DNA from: Amorphophallus konjac
Taxonomy: Eukaryota > Streptophyta > Magnoliopsida > Alismatales > Araceae
DNA: 64,000 bases
Direction of reading: 5' to 3'
Assembly: GCA_022559845.1 (NCBI GenBank)
Contig: CM040120.1
Location: forward strand, 305,696,740-305,760,739
Both the position numbers and the translations under genes were made by a program. The notes beneath the pieces are model-generated. The model searched no databases and was not told the origin of the DNA. It saw only the letters and a list, made by a program, of their open reading frames with translations. Numbering within the stretch: position 1 is the stretch's first letter; each line of letters opens with the position of its first letter. Shown here piece by piece: positions 1-11,964 of the stretch.

Positions 1-2080
1 AGGGGATAGTAAACAAGGTAAGAACGTACCAAATTCTTTAAAAATAAGTCAATGGACTAATTAAAAGTACGTTGTGCCACAGAAGGATTTTGGTAGCATA
101 ACGACATATTTCTTAATTTCATAGTTAATTAATGACTTGTTAAATACTGTTTCAGGTTCCAGACAATCAGAAGATCGTCTGAGATTGAACACAATCAACC
201 CTTTGGTCAAACCTTCAGGTTGAATAGCTTTGATAGAACATGGTTGGTAGACGACCGTGATAAGGAGAACGCGGTCGAGTACCTGTCCGTGATCAGAAGT
301 CTGTTGGCCCAAGTAAACTCAGTCGACTGGAGTATAAGTCTGTCGACTAAAACCAGAGTCAGTCGATGAAAAACATGATATCGGTCGACTGATAACATAG
401 CCCACCTGTGGGATGAACGCGGTCATGGGCCAGCCATGATCTACAGGTCGCGGTTGATCGACTGGCTGCGATCAGGACAGAGTATAGAAAATGCGAAGTG
501 CTCATCTAGCTTTTGGGGTTTTAGGGTACAACCGGCTCGGTGTCCTAGTGAGAATCCCAGACTCGTGGAGACTTATGGAAGCCTTGAAACAATATAACCT
601 AATATGGCAGAAGGAATATCCGATGGAGAGGCGCTCAAGTTCAAGAAGGTGTTCCTATTAAGTGCAAGTGACTAATAGCGACGTACTAGAGTACAGGCTA
701 TGTACAAGTAACAAAGAAAGACAGAAGGTGAGAGTAAACGTAACAAAACATAGACCGCTGTGTAACAAAAGCATGAAAATTCCTTTAATACAAACTATAG
801 GGTGTTCTTGCGAAAATAACATATCAAAAACAATTCTTTGAAAACATGATGTAGCATGCAACATAACATAACGAAATATAACATAGATATCATGCTGTAA
901 AACAGGACATTATGGAGGTTTGATATGTTACTATTTGGCGTGAATAATATGGATCACAGTTTTACCTCGACCGCCTTCTGAAGGTCGTGGTTGATCGGGC
1001 GTCGGCGACTTCAAGTCGTGGCTCCTGGGTCGACCGCTATTACTCTGTCGTCGGACAGAGATAACACCGGCCTTGCAGAACCCTTTTCTATGACTAATCA
1101 TCATGCAGACTAGGATAAAACTAAAAGGGAAAGCATGCTAGCTTGGGAATAATGCATGGAAAGGTGTATAACAAGTAAAAGTTAATATCTTTTCATTAAT
1201 ATTGTAGAGACAACATAAACTAGAATGCTATTGTGCGATCATGGAAAAACTGGAAATACTATGTGCATAAAGCATAAAAAAAAAATAAAGGATAGAGGAC
1301 TTTTGTTCCTAACATCATGTTTAAGCTGATCATGACACAACGTACCTCTTGGGTTGATCCTAGACTTTGAATTATTTGTCGGAAAGGAGCCCTTGTTCCT
1401 GCACGTCCTGAGAGGAACCAGCAACTTTCGCACGAAAATCAGAGAGATGTTAGAAGTTACTACAGGGAATAAAAAGTCATGAAGGAAGAACTTAAGAAGA
1501 TGATACTATACCTTTGTTCCTTGCGATCCAAAACTATGGTTCACGCATAACAGTTCTGGGCCCTATTTACAGGGAATGGCCTAGGGTTAGGGTTTTTAGT
1601 TCGAATTATGATCCCTATTGGGTGTCACGTCGATCCCCTAAGAGTCCTAGATAAATTTTCCCTTCGAGATTACATCGAATCATAGCTAAATCGTGGATAA
1701 AAATTTGAGCTTTTCGTGTTTATCCATTTGCTGTGTACGGAATCGGATCGCGGTTGGGCAAGGACCACCTTCTTCAAGTACACGACCGCACGATAGACCA
1801 CGACCTGGTTCCCTTTTATGAAATTTCAGGTTTTATTTTATCTCAAATTCTAATTTCCATATTTTCCATATTTAATTTAGGGAACTTACCCTATCACGTC
1901 TCTAGGGTTTGGGCTTGGGCCAAAAGGTTCAAATTTTGGTTTTAAGGCCCCTTTTAAGTGGACTTAACAATCTAGTTAATAGTTGGGCTTATAAATCCAT
2001 TATTTAACCCCATTAAGTCTTTTAAGCTTATTAAATCCTCAAATAAGTCTATTTAAAAGTTTGAAAAATCTAGAAAAATG
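1..2080. other. Non-coding, LTR-like remnant (probably minus strand)
   Basis: No coding sequence is recognisable. The reverse strand reads like an LTR promoter region: a TATA-like TGTAAATAGGGCC near 1570, followed by a splice-donor-like AAAG/GTATAG near 1510. Short GC motifs built on GTCGAC and GCGACTT...AAGTCGT recur at 300-480 and 965-1075, as in the hairpin-bearing LTRs further right. No terminal pair or target duplication was found, so the element type is unknown. Confidence 0.3.
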
Positions 2081-4030
2081 CCAGTGGTGCTACAATTAGA
2101 CTGATATTTTAGCTTTTGGACCCCCAAACCAAACTTCTTTAATTTTAAACTAAGTGCATTTAGAGAATGCACTTTTGAGCGTCGGGCCAAAACTAGGTAT
2201 CCAATTTGGATTCCGTTAGTTCTCACAAATCACTTTTACCTCCCAAGTCTTGTTAGAACCATCGGCATGCCGATCAGACCGGTAATTTAGATTTTGGACC
2301 CCCAACTCCTACTTATCTAAATTGTTTTAAACAAAGTTAGCTTTGAAAACTAACTTTGTTCTGAATTGAGTAATTTGAGCTTCGAGCCTAAACTAGGTAT
2401 CCGATTTGGATTCCGCCAGCTCTCCCAAGTCACTCTCACCGCCCAAGTCGCGTTGGAATGATCGGCACACCGATCAGGCCAGTATTTTACATTTTGAACC
2501 CCCGAACCCCTAATCATCTCAATTATTTTAAACAAAGTTAGCTTTGAAAACTAACATAGTTCTGAATTGAGTAATTTGAGCGTCGAGCCCAAATTGGGTA
2601 TTCGATTTGTATTCCGTCAGCTCTCCCAAGTCACTTTTACCTCCTAGGTCGTGTTGGAACGATCGACACGTCGATCAGACCGGTATTTTAGATTTTGGAC
2701 CCCCAACCCTTAGTTATCTGAATTATTTTAAACAAAGTTAGCTTTGAAAACTAACTTAGTTCTGAATTGAGTAATTTGAGCTTCGAGCCCAAACTAGGTA
2801 TCCGATTTGGATTCCGTCAGCTCGCCCAAGTCACTCTCACCACCCAAGTCGCGTTGGAATGATCGGCACGCCGATCAGGCCAGTATTTTACATTTTGAAC
2901 CCCCAAACCCCTAGTCATCTCAATTGTTTTAAACAAAGTTAGCTTTGAAAACTAACATAGTTCTGAATTGAGTAATGTGATCGCCGAGCCCAAATCGGGT
3001 ATCCGATTTAGATTCCGCCAGCTCTCCCAAGTCATTTTTACCTCCCAGGTCATGTTGGAATGATCGACACGTCGATCAGATCGGTATTTTAGATTTTGGA
3101 CCCCCAACCCCTAGTTATCTGAATTATTTAAATAAAGTTAGCTTTGAAAACTAACTTAGTTCTAAATTGAGTAATTTGAGCTCCGAGTGCAAACCGGGTA
3201 TCCGATTTGGATTCCGTTAGCTCTCCCACGTCACCCTCACCACCCAAGTTGCGTTGGAATGATCGGCACGCCGATCAATCTAGTATTTTACATTTTGGAC
3301 TCTCAAAACCCCTAGTTATCTGAATTGTTTTAAACAAAGTTAGCTTTGAAAACTAACTTAGTTCTGAATTGAGTAATTTGAGTGTCGAACCCAAATCGGT
3401 TATCCGATTTTGATTCCGTCAACTCTCATAAGTCACTTTTACCTCCCAAGTCATGTTGGAACGATCGGCACGCCGATCAGACCGGTATTTTAGATTTTGG
3501 ACCCCCAACCCCTAGTTATCTGAATTATTTTAAACAAAGTTAACTTTGAAAACTTAGTCTTGAATCAAGTAATTTGAGCTCCGAGCCTATATCGGGTATC
3601 CGATTTGAATTCTGTCAGCTCTCCCAAGTCACTCTCACCACCCAAGTCACGTTGGAATGATCGACATGCCGATCAGGCCAGCATTTTACATTTTGGACCC
3701 TTGAACCCCTAGTTATCTGAATTTTTTTAATGAAAGTTAGTTTTGAAAACTAACTTAGTTTTGAATTGAGTAATTTGAGCGCCGAACCTAAACCGGGTAT
3801 CCGATTTGGATTCCATCAGCTCTCCCAAGTCACTCGTGTGAAATCCAGGTCGAATTGGAATGATCGGCATGCCGATCAGACTAGTATTTTACATTTTAGA
3901 CTCCCGAGCCCCTAGTTATCTTAATTGTTTCAAACAAAGTTAGCTTTGAAAACCAACTTAGTTCTGAATTGATTAATTTAAGTGCCGAGCCCAAATCGAG
4001 AATCCGATTTGGATTCTGTCGGCTCTCATA
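2080..4030. repeat. ~200-bp tandem satellite, about 10 units, alternating A/B monomers
   Basis: The anchor CCGATTTGGATTCCG (with small variants) falls at 2201, 2401, 2601, 2802, 3003, 3202, 3404, 3600, 3801 and 4003, giving a period of about 200 bp. Units alternate: one type has CTCTCACC...CCCAAGTC and GGCCAGTATTTTACATTTT, the other CTTTTACCTCCC and GACCGGTATTTTAGATTTT. The true repeat is therefore a ~400-bp dimer. Each monomer carries two dyads, GATCGGCAYGCCGATC and AGTTAGCTTTGAAAACTAACT. Unit ends are diverged (first and last units). Confidence 0.9.
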
Positions 4031-4061
4031 CAAACTCATTCTATCTCATATAAACCATCTC

Positions 4062-5416
4062 TGTAGTAACCCGAATTAAAATAAAAATATAATTCAATTA
4101 ATTCAATTTTATGAATAAGTAAGGGGCAAGTTCAATTAGTGAAATACAATTTTTAATTATGAAATGGGCTAGTAATTAAAAGTTTGTTTGGTTTAAAAGA
4201 AGGGATTAATCTCTTAATCATTAAAACCTACGGAATCCCAAATTCTAATTTGGATAAGCGAGTTAAATTCTAAATAATCATGTTAAATAATTAAGATTAT
4301 GGTTGATATAAAATAGGTAAAAGTATTGAAAGTTTTGATTTATAGATGAAATTGAGTTTTTAAAGATATAAAATAGATTTAGTAATTATGAATAAAAAAA
4401 TTCCTTAATGTTAAATATTTCAAATAACTAAAAGATTTTGATTTAATAAGGGAGATAATTACTTTAATATTAATATTTTTAAATAATGAGAATTTATTGA
4501 ATTAATGATGATGTTATATTTTTCAAGCATAAATATATTTAATAATTGAATCTCTTGAAATAATTCAAAATTAAATATTTTAAATTTTAGAAAAAATATA
4601 AGAGGCGTAATAAAATTGTTCAGAATTGATTATGATTAAAAATTGGGCTAAAGGATAACCCTTAATGGGTTGGATTGGGAGTTAATGGGCTAAATTGGCC
4701 TAAATTTAAAGTTAACCCTAAACCCTAATATTCTATGATGAAATCAGTCCAAATTCTATAAGAATTGCTCAAATTTCAAACCCTACACCATAGCCCACCA
4801 GGAATTTTGCCTTTTGCCCACTTTTTCCAACGCTATTAAAGCTAGGTTAGTGGAAAAGTTTGAAATTAGGGCTTTGAATGTTGAATTCAGAGGTGGAGAA
4901 GTATGATTTTTTGGGAGAGGAATCTTGACTATTTTGGCTGGGTTTTTCCTATAAATAGACCCCTCACATCTCCCTCTCGGCCTTTGGCATGCTGGGGAAA
5001 GATTTATTGGTGATTTGAGGGCGAGATCTGAGGAGGAAAGGGAATTATTGGGGCGTTCGTCCTATTTTTTCTTCTTCCTCTATGACCCGATCTAAGGTAG
5101 GTTTCTCTCTGGCTAAATCATATGTGAATGAAACAAAAGATGTTCCCTTGCATGTCTAGTTTCTTTTGGTATCATTTTCTCCAATTTTTATTTAGTATAT
5201 AGCATGAAAATTGGGTTTTATTGAGGAGGTATCCAGTTTTACACCGTAACGGGTTTTCTGTTCGTGATCGCGGTACACCAGTGACCGCTATCTGAACGTG
5301 CCATCACGACAGATCGCATTATTTATTGATATTTTAAAATTTTTATAACCTCGTTATAGACGCGTCACTCTACGGGGACACATTCTTTATAACACGTCCA
5401 TTAACAAAGACACGCC
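4062..5416 (+). mobile_element. Probable LTR (solo or truncated), gypsy-type
   Basis: The block opens with TGTAGTAACCCGAATT, resembling the starts of plant chromovirus-type LTRs, directly after the satellite. It is AT-rich, then has a TATA box near 4950, a pyrimidine-rich leader and a donor-like AAG/GTAGGTTTC near 5095. A GCGGT...ACCGC hairpin lies at 5269-5290. No partner LTR, PBS or target duplication was found, and the right edge is set only by the start of element A, so both class and end are inferred. Confidence 0.35.
4950..4957 (+). promoter_or_regulatory. TATA box of the 4062-5416 LTR-like block
   Basis: TATAAATA is followed by GACCCCTCACATC, the usual context of a plant LTR core promoter. 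Transcription would start near 4985. Confidence 0.5.
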
Positions 5417-5680
5417 TGTTGACACCCGTTTTATGACCGGTGAGTTGTGTCATATCCCCATCTTATCTTATGATGTCCCAGGTTTTTCACTGGTTATTGG
5501 GCCATTTTCAGTCAATTTTTGGGCTTATTTTATGGGTTTTTCTCCCTGGTTGGGCTCAAATCCTTCTAATTCTCGTCATTTTAACTTATTGGACCTAGAT
5601 AAGGGCTAGATGAGGATTATTTTCTGGATTTACACGGAGATTTATCTGGCCTTTATCTCTTTGCAACGTCTATCTACCTA

Positions 5681-5859
5681 GCGGTCTATCGCACGACCGC
5701 TAACAGACGGTACCGGCCCATTGCTCGATCGTTAGGTGGATAGAGAATCATGTTTGAACTACCTCTCTCCCGTTGGCGTTATCTCTTTGTGAACGACCAG
5801 GCATAGTGGTCTATCGAACGACCGTTTGTTGTGCCTTGCGATCTATCGCAAGATCGTTA
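5681..5859 (+). repeat. GC hairpin cluster in the LTR of A
   Basis: Stem-loops at 5681-5702 (GCGGTC/GACCGC), 5806-5826 (GGTC/GACC) and 5838-5859 (GCGATC/GATCGT), plus a half-site near 5729. The third differs from the first by paired changes in both arms. Confidence 0.7.
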
Positions 5860-6073
5860 GGTAAGATAGAGAGTCCTGCTCTGTCTGATTTTTCTCTCTC
5901 CGTCTGTGGTCAAACAGAGTCCTTAATTCCTTATTTTCTCTCTAAGTATCGATCCTTAGAAGCTTCTGATTGATTCTATGGACTCTTGGGAGTATTATCT
6001 TCAAGTTTTATCAAAGTTTAGTCCTATTTTCTTGCTATTATCCCTCCAACTCGACCTAGGGTTTTGGGGGGTC

Positions 6074-6081
6074 TATAAATA
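6074..6081 (+). promoter_or_regulatory. TATA box of the element A LTR
   Basis: TATAAATA lies inside GTCTATAAATAAAACCC, about 660 bp into the LTR. The sequence after it is rich in CTT and TCT, as in an R-U5 leader. Confidence 0.55.
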
Positions 6082-7068
6082 AAACCCTTGACTTCAAGGC
6101 TTGAGGAGGAGATTTCTGGAGCTTGCGACGAAGTGCTGTCGCATTCTGGAGCGAGCACCAACCAGGGAGAACTTGTTTCTGCATCCTAGGGTCATCTGGT
6201 CCAGAGAGTAGCCAGTTCTTTTGAGTTTTTTGTGTCTTTTTTCTCTTAGTCTTTGTCCTTCTTCGCATCATCATAGCACCATTTCTTCTTCTTCTTCAAC
6301 GTTCTTCTACATTCAAAACACATTTTTAAACATCCTCCTATTGTTTTCACACCCCACGGGGGTTAAAAAACCACCAATCCCCAGGTATTCACCCTTCCTT
6401 TTCATGCATATTAGTTTTATTGCTTTATATATACCACACTTCTCCAGGGCTAATTGGGTTGTTTTCTTTCTGTCTCTACATTCTTTCGCTGGTCTTTAGT
6501 ACTCCTAACACGAGGCCCAACTCTTCTGGCTGTCCAGGAGAGGTGGAGGTTTGAGTTCCACATCACACTTTCTGGGAACGTAGTGGTCATCTTCTGACCA
6601 TCTAGGTTCCCTTGCTGCTGTCTTTAGACCGTTTTCTTTTGCCTTGCAGTCGCAGGAGGACCGTTTTCTGCTCTGCACCTGAGTCTTTCTCTCCCGCGTG
6701 CGAGTGTGCCTCACTCGACTTATTTCTAAGGTACGTAGTGTGGTGTTATCTGCATTATTTACTTTCGTGGCCATCACATCTTCTTGTTTGGGTATTTGTC
6801 ATCATATCTCTCTATTTCCTCTTATTTCCTTCTCTTTAGTTGCTCCACACCTATGACGTGTGTTTACTTTTCATCTCCATCATTGTTCCATGCCTACGGC
6901 GTGTGTTTAGTTCTTTCTATTGCTTTACTTTGCACTGTTGAGATGATATACCCACATGCTTCATATTTGATGTTATTGCTCGCTTGAGTTTCGCACATAT
7001 CACACACCTCATATCCCATCTCACCCACTTTTCACACCACTTCACAAATATCAACACCCTTAATTTTT

Positions 7069-7086
7069 CGGCGATCACGGTGGGAC
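7069..7086 (+). promoter_or_regulatory. Primer-binding site of element A
   Basis: CGGCGATCACGGTGGGAC matches the PBS of element B over nearly its whole length and lies just after the LTR end. It primes minus-strand DNA synthesis from a host tRNA, whose identity I did not determine. Confidence 0.7.
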
Positions 7087-7207
7087 ACCTGGTGCCAATC
7101 GTGTTGAGTGACTATTTGACCTGCTCTTTTCTGTGTTTTCCAGTTCTCCCTGTGTTTTCCTTGGTTTTTCCATTTCATTTCCTGTTGTTTCTGCTCCCTG
7201 GCTCTCT

Positions 7208-7292
7208 GGCGGTCTCCTTCTGGCCGTTTATGGCTTAAAAGCGGTCTAGCAATAGACCATCTTATCTCTCTAGTGGTACTCAGGCGACCGTT
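7208..7292 (+). repeat. GC hairpins in the leader of A
   Basis: Three motifs follow one another at 7208-7229 (GGCGGTC...GGCCGTTT), 7241-7262 (GGTCTA...TAGACC) and 7272-7292. They use the stem vocabulary of the LTR cluster, at the place where element B has its own leader hairpins. Confidence 0.6.
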
Positions 7293-7568
7293 TCTCCAGT
7301 ACAGGTACACATCCCTTGGATTACTATTATTTATACATTTTTGCTTATTCCTATTGTTCATGGGTGCTATCTGGTCTCCCCCTTTGTTGCTGTGCACATT
7401 TATATCATTGATTGCATATTGATTGTTAGTTTTAGGCTAGAAATTGCATGCACTCCCGTGCACAGAGGATCATTCATTTTTGATACCATTGTTGCATTCC
7501 TACCTTGGTGTGTGATCCTCTCACCTCCATATTCCTTAGGGTCGACTAGGTGATCACATCCAGGACCT

Positions 7569-7622
7569 CCGTAAGTCTCCATGAGTCGTGGATTCCCACA
7601 CGGACGTCGGGCCGGTTGTACC
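7569..7622 (+). promoter_or_regulatory. Leader block conserved between elements A and B
   Basis: About 54 nt, from CCGTAAGTC to GGTTGTACC, align with 37388-37440 of element B, including CACGGACGYCGGGC. The surrounding leader is otherwise hard to align. It lies ~480 nt after the PBS and ~360 nt before gag. A genomic-RNA packaging or dimerisation signal is the natural guess; nothing in the sequence proves it. Confidence 0.6.
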
Positions 7623-7985
7623 TTTACCACCCCGTGTCTAGGTTGCATATGTAAAGGAGAGTTTACACCTAGAGTCAACCAAGTCCCCACTATCCATTCC
7701 CACTAGGAACCTATTGTTGGAGAGAACATTTTATTTAAATCACTAAGGTTCCAAAGGGGAAACAAATAAAAATTTATGCATCATTATAACTTGATTGAAT
7801 TTGGTTGCCTCTCTTCCCCCTTCTTATTTGCATATTCCCCTTGCTGAGTCATTTTGTTTGGTTGCTTATTGGTGGTTGTTTGTGTTGTCTTCATTTGATA
7901 GGTGCCACACTGCATGTAGAGTCGCTTCAAGTCCATAGGTTCTTCTCCTAGGGGCAATTTCTCCTTCATCTCCTATCTTAATCCT

Positions 7986-10580
7986 TTGTTTGACTCCACC
8001 ATATCTTCGTACAATTTCCCCTACTCCCACGAGGACTCTCTTCCTCAAGGGATCCTAGAGGACCCATCTAGGGTCATGCCACTTCGGTCTGGAGAAGGGT
8101 TCGCCCCTCCTCCATCCTCTGCTGCCATAGAGGGCGGTCAGCCCTCTCTTTCAAATTCTTCTACCAATAATCCTACAAGTCACATTCTCCAAATGATGGC
8201 CCAGTTAGATCCGACCCAACTTCAGGTCCTTTATCAGACCTTGCAAGGGTCAGTCGCCCCATCCTCCACTACTTCACAAGGTCCATATGCTACTTCTATC
8301 TCTCCATCCAGGGTTGATGGGCCCGGGGCTCCACCTGCTCCTATTGATCTCACCCCGGTCCAACCCAGGGCCCTTCGCTTTTCAAATCTAGAGGCGGGCC
8401 AGTCCTCTGGTTCAGTCTCTTAAGCTCTTGATAAAGGGAAAACCACTCTCCCCTCCTCATCTACCTAGATTGATCCCTACAGGCCCATTCTTTCGACGCC
8501 ACACGTCCTTGTGGGCCCGGCCAATTTTGCGTGCCCTCAGCATGGGGCAGCCCATCTTGCTTATCCCAATACGGGTCATCCTTCGGCCCAATCTCCTTCC
8601 TATGGGCCGTCCCTTCCTTCCGTCTATCCTTCGGCTCCTCGCCTTGAGCCCGCGCCTTTCATTCCACCTACTCCATCTCGAGAGCAGGAACTCCTTGATA
8701 AGTGGGCTGCCATGTAGCAATAACTAGACTTCCTCCAGAAGCGTGTCGGCCCACAGTCCTTGGCAGATGTTATCGTTCCTAGCTTTCACAACATCCGATT
8801 CCCTCCTCAATCTGAGCTCCCCACATAACGCAAGTATGACGGGAGCGGCAACCCGTATATTCACGTAAGGGATTTCATATATGAATCGGCGTAATTCCAA
8901 TATGATGATCGCCTCATGGCATATTTGTTCCACCGATCGCTGGATGGAGTCGCGTTGGAGTGGTTTTATGCTTTACCCCTGGGAGACGCTGAGAGCTTCA
9001 AAATTGTCAAAGAAAAATTTATCCAAAGATTCCAGGACCGGGTCGGCTCGGAATATTTTTTCATAGATTTGGTTGCCGAGAAAATGAAGGCCGATGAGGA
9101 TTTTGCTACCTACGCCGACAGATGGAGGCAGATGGCTGTCCGTGTGCCCGGCCACATTCTGGAGGAAGCGAAGGCTAAGCTGCTCATTTCTAATGCTACA
9201 CCTACCTTCCGCAACATTTTGGCCATGAATGATATCGCCAATATGCACTAGTTAAACAGTCGGGCGAGGTTTACCCAAACCCAGTTTAAGGACTCTCCCA
9301 TCTACACTCTCTTTGAGGCCCAAAAGCCCAAGTACAATAGAAAACCTCAGGGGCCCGTCACCGAAGGAGTCCAAACCAATGAGCAGGTGCAAGCCCTTGC
9401 TTTCCCCTTTCCCAGCCAATATGCTCCACCCCACTTCCAATAACCTCCACGTAACCCCCAGTTTCCTGTTCCACAAAATACACAATCATCTTTCCCTACT
9501 CCAAAAAATACACAACCTTCCTTCCCCACTCCCCAGCAACCACAGCAACCACCGCAATATCCCTCCCCCTAACGGCTATGCACCCAAACGCCCGGCTCCA
9601 AAAAGGGCTCAATATCCTCCTTTGCCCGAGACACTCCCGAACATATTTTTAGCTCTCATGTCCATTGGTGCACTCCAACTTCCTCTGGAACAGCCTAATT
9701 GGAACCCGGCCATTGACCAGTCCAGATATTGTATGTTCCACTGGCAGCCCAGGCACACGATAGAGACTTGCTTCCAATTCTGGGAATTTGTCTATGATCT
9801 ACATGAAGGGCAGCGTATAGACTGGGATGAAATGCATAAGGTTATCATCGAAATCAAAGAAAGTAGAAGGCAAGCGTCGAGGCAGCAAGTGCAGCAGCAA
9901 GCACCGCAACTACAGCCACAGCCACAGCAACAGCAGCCTGCGCAGGATCTCGGGATCCATCAAAACCCCATGTCGAATCATCCACCTACTCCGCAGCCTC
10001 AACCACCGGCACTGGCTCAAGTGAACCTTGTTCAACACCCGGCTCTCAACGCCGGGTGGTCTTATGATGATGAGTTTTCTATCCAGCGGCTCATGGCCCT
10101 CCACCATACCTACCGTAACCCTCCTCCTCCTTCTACACCCATTATCCTCCTGGCAAGCCATCAGGCCACCACCACCACACCATCCACACCTACTGTCCCC
10201 TTTAAACCTCTTATCCTACCACTCACCTCTCCCATTGTTCTACCTATCCTCGCTCCCCCGCAAGCACACATTCCGCCTGTCCTCGCTTCCCCGCCAGTGC
10301 ATATTCCGCCCGCCATTGCTGCACCACCATCTAATCCTCCGCCTGTCATCCTCCCAGCATGACCCATTACCCACGTTACCGCTCCCATTACCCCTGCTAC
10401 CATCACTCCGCCTACCCCTACACCTCTTATCCACCCCATCAGGCCCATCAAAACACCCATCATGAGCCCACCTGATGGTGTGCCGGCTCAGAATCTTGCC
10501 CTTCGGAGCGGGCGTTTGTTCCATCGGAACTGCCCTACCACTGGTGCATCCGCACCCAATCCCCAGTCCTCGCAATAGGC
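7986..10580 (+). pseudogene. gag of element A (broken)
   Basis: Gag would form the virus-like particle. One frame runs from about 7986 to 9570 and continues after a frameshift at a C-run (near 9570) to about 10580. In order: a proline/serine-rich N-terminus with LDPTQLQVLYQTLQG, a linker with REQELLDKW, a capsid region (8826-9250: KYDGSGNPYIHVRDF, RSLDGVALEWFYALP), a CX2HX4HX4C knuckle (CMFHWQPRHTIETC, ~9730-9775), then Q- and P-rich linkers with AGWSYDDEFSIQ and LALRSGRLF. In-frame stops occur near 8420, 8714, 8826, 8895, 9249, 10360 and 10576. The frame opens with TTG before TTTGACTCC where element B has ATG before TTCAACTCA, so the start codon looks mutated. N-terminal motifs and the SWxYDD motif are shared with B, the CHHC knuckle with C. 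Confidence 0.85.
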
Positions 10581-10665
10581 TGCTGACCAAGAGGAGGTAG
10601 ATCCGCTGCCAGGTACTCAATATGATCTATTACATCATCTGGACCGAATACCCACGAAGATTTCA

Positions 10666-11199
10666 GTGCTAGAATTGATTAAGAGGTCTAAGCTTTACCA
10701 AGATGCGCTGCAGGATTTGTTACAGAAAGTGATGGTTAGTGAAGACATGGCAGTGGACAGTTTACCAACCGCCCTGGCTACAATTTCCAAGGGGCCAGCC
10801 ATTACATTCTCAGAGATCGAGCTAGCACCTCCTGAGGCTTGTCAAATGCCGCTATGCATTTCTATCATCTTGAACAAAGTAAGCATAGATGCGACATTAG
10901 TGGGCACCGAAGCCTCTATCAATGTATGCCCCCTAAGCACTCTTAGAGCATGGAACATTTCAGAAGAGTTATTAAGGCCTACCCCAACTATTATCGCGAC
11001 ATATGATAATTCAAGAAGGCCATGTAATGGGGTGATTACTATCCAAGCTGAACTCGGGCCGTTGACAATGCCCATTGAGTTTTATGTGCTCGATATTGAC
11101 CCCATGTTCAAAGCTATTGTGGGTCGTCCGTGGATTAATAATCTTAATGTCGTGCCATCTACTACTCATCAATGCCTTAAATTCCCATTTCAAGGATGA
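10666..11199 (+). pseudogene. Aspartic protease of element A (active site altered)
   Basis: A retropepsin-like domain follows gag in the same frame and would mature the Gag-Pol polyprotein. Visible landmarks are ITFSEIELAPPEACQMPLCI, then VGTEASINVCPLSTLR at the active-site position, then FKAIVGRPWINNLNVVPST near the C-terminus. The active-site D-[ST]-G triplet reads G-T-E, so this copy should be inactive. ALVGRPWL-type and VPSTLHQ-type motifs recur in element C's protease and confirm the family. The frame closes at 11197; the next domain is in another frame. Confidence 0.85.
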
Positions 11200-11393
11200 G
11201 TGGTGAAAGTTAAAAGCAACTCTACGGTTCAGTCAGTCGAAGCCATTTCAGAGAAGATCTTACTGACACTCTGGCCCAGTAATCGGCCTGTTATTTCAGT
11301 GTTGAACCTCAATTTTCCCAGGCATATGCAGCTTGCAATCCAGCCGCTACGTAGGTGAATGTCAGGATAAAGCCAGAGATAAGAGATTCTAAG

Positions 11394-11843
11394 GGCTGGA
11401 AGATCATATTGAAGCTAGGTTATCAGCCGGGAAGATGTCTCGGCACTCAGTTGTAGGGGCGGACCAAGCCAGTCCCTAGGGGAAGAAAAATGAGCAAAAG
11501 GGGCCTCGAATATCGAGAGTCGCCATTATCTATCCTGAGTGATGCACTGCCATTGACTTTGGATTATCGTCAGCACTTTGTCAGGGGCCCATTCCAGCCA
11601 GGTACTTTGAATGCCCTGCCAAGTCAGACCAAGAAAGAAGATACTGCATGCACAGTTTCTAGCCTGCCGTTGCTGCCTAGGGGGCCCGTGGATGATATGG
11701 TTGATTTCAGTGAAGCTTTTGCAAGGTTGTTCTATGAAGAAGACTGTCCGAGGAGCCCAGAGGTCCGACTTATGCAATACACTCCAGGAAAGGCAGCTTA
11801 TCGTCCGCGGGAAGAGGGGAGCTCACCCATTATTTTCACTTGA
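11394..11843 (+). pseudogene. G-patch segment and following linker of element A
   Basis: After the protease, in a shifted frame, the translation reads LKLGYQPGRCLGTQL, a TAG stop, GRTKPVP and KRGLEY. The spacing of glycines and aromatics (hydrophobic-GY-GxxLG...G...P...GLxY) is that of a G-patch, an RNA-binding motif found after the protease in some retroviruses and in Ogre-like elements. The TAG sits where CAG (Q) would be expected. The rest (to 11843) is a serine/acid-containing linker ending PREEGSSPIIFT. Element C has no comparable motif in its linker. The assignment comes from the motif alone. Confidence 0.6.
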
Positions 11844-11964
11844 TCTCCTTCTCGTTTGATGTCTCTTTTCCAAAATCTGGATTTCATACCCCGTTCACCT
11901 CCTATCATGATTGATCCCTTATTGGTGGAAACGCCAACTGAATTTCTGATTGTAACTCGTCTGT

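Larger units (their letters stand above)
5417..7056 (+). repeat. 5' LTR of element A
   Basis: The block starts TGTTGACACCC and ends ATCAACA, a TGTTGA/TCAACA inverted terminal pair, with a PBS 12 nt further on. Its ~1640 bp is close to the LTR length of the related element B. It holds a TATA box, a pyrimidine-rich leader and a cluster of GCGGTC...GACCGC hairpins (5681-5859). No 3' partner was found in the window, so the boundaries rest on the terminal pair and the PBS. Confidence 0.55.

Noticed and set aside
7069..7086. Possible tRNA fragment
   Set aside because: Only an 18-nt tRNA complement used as primer-binding site; no cloverleaf around it. The same holds for 36541 and 46845.
7032..7397. 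121-codon minus-strand frame over element A's PBS and leader
   Set aside because: Runs opposite to the element and covers PBS and hairpins; no homology.
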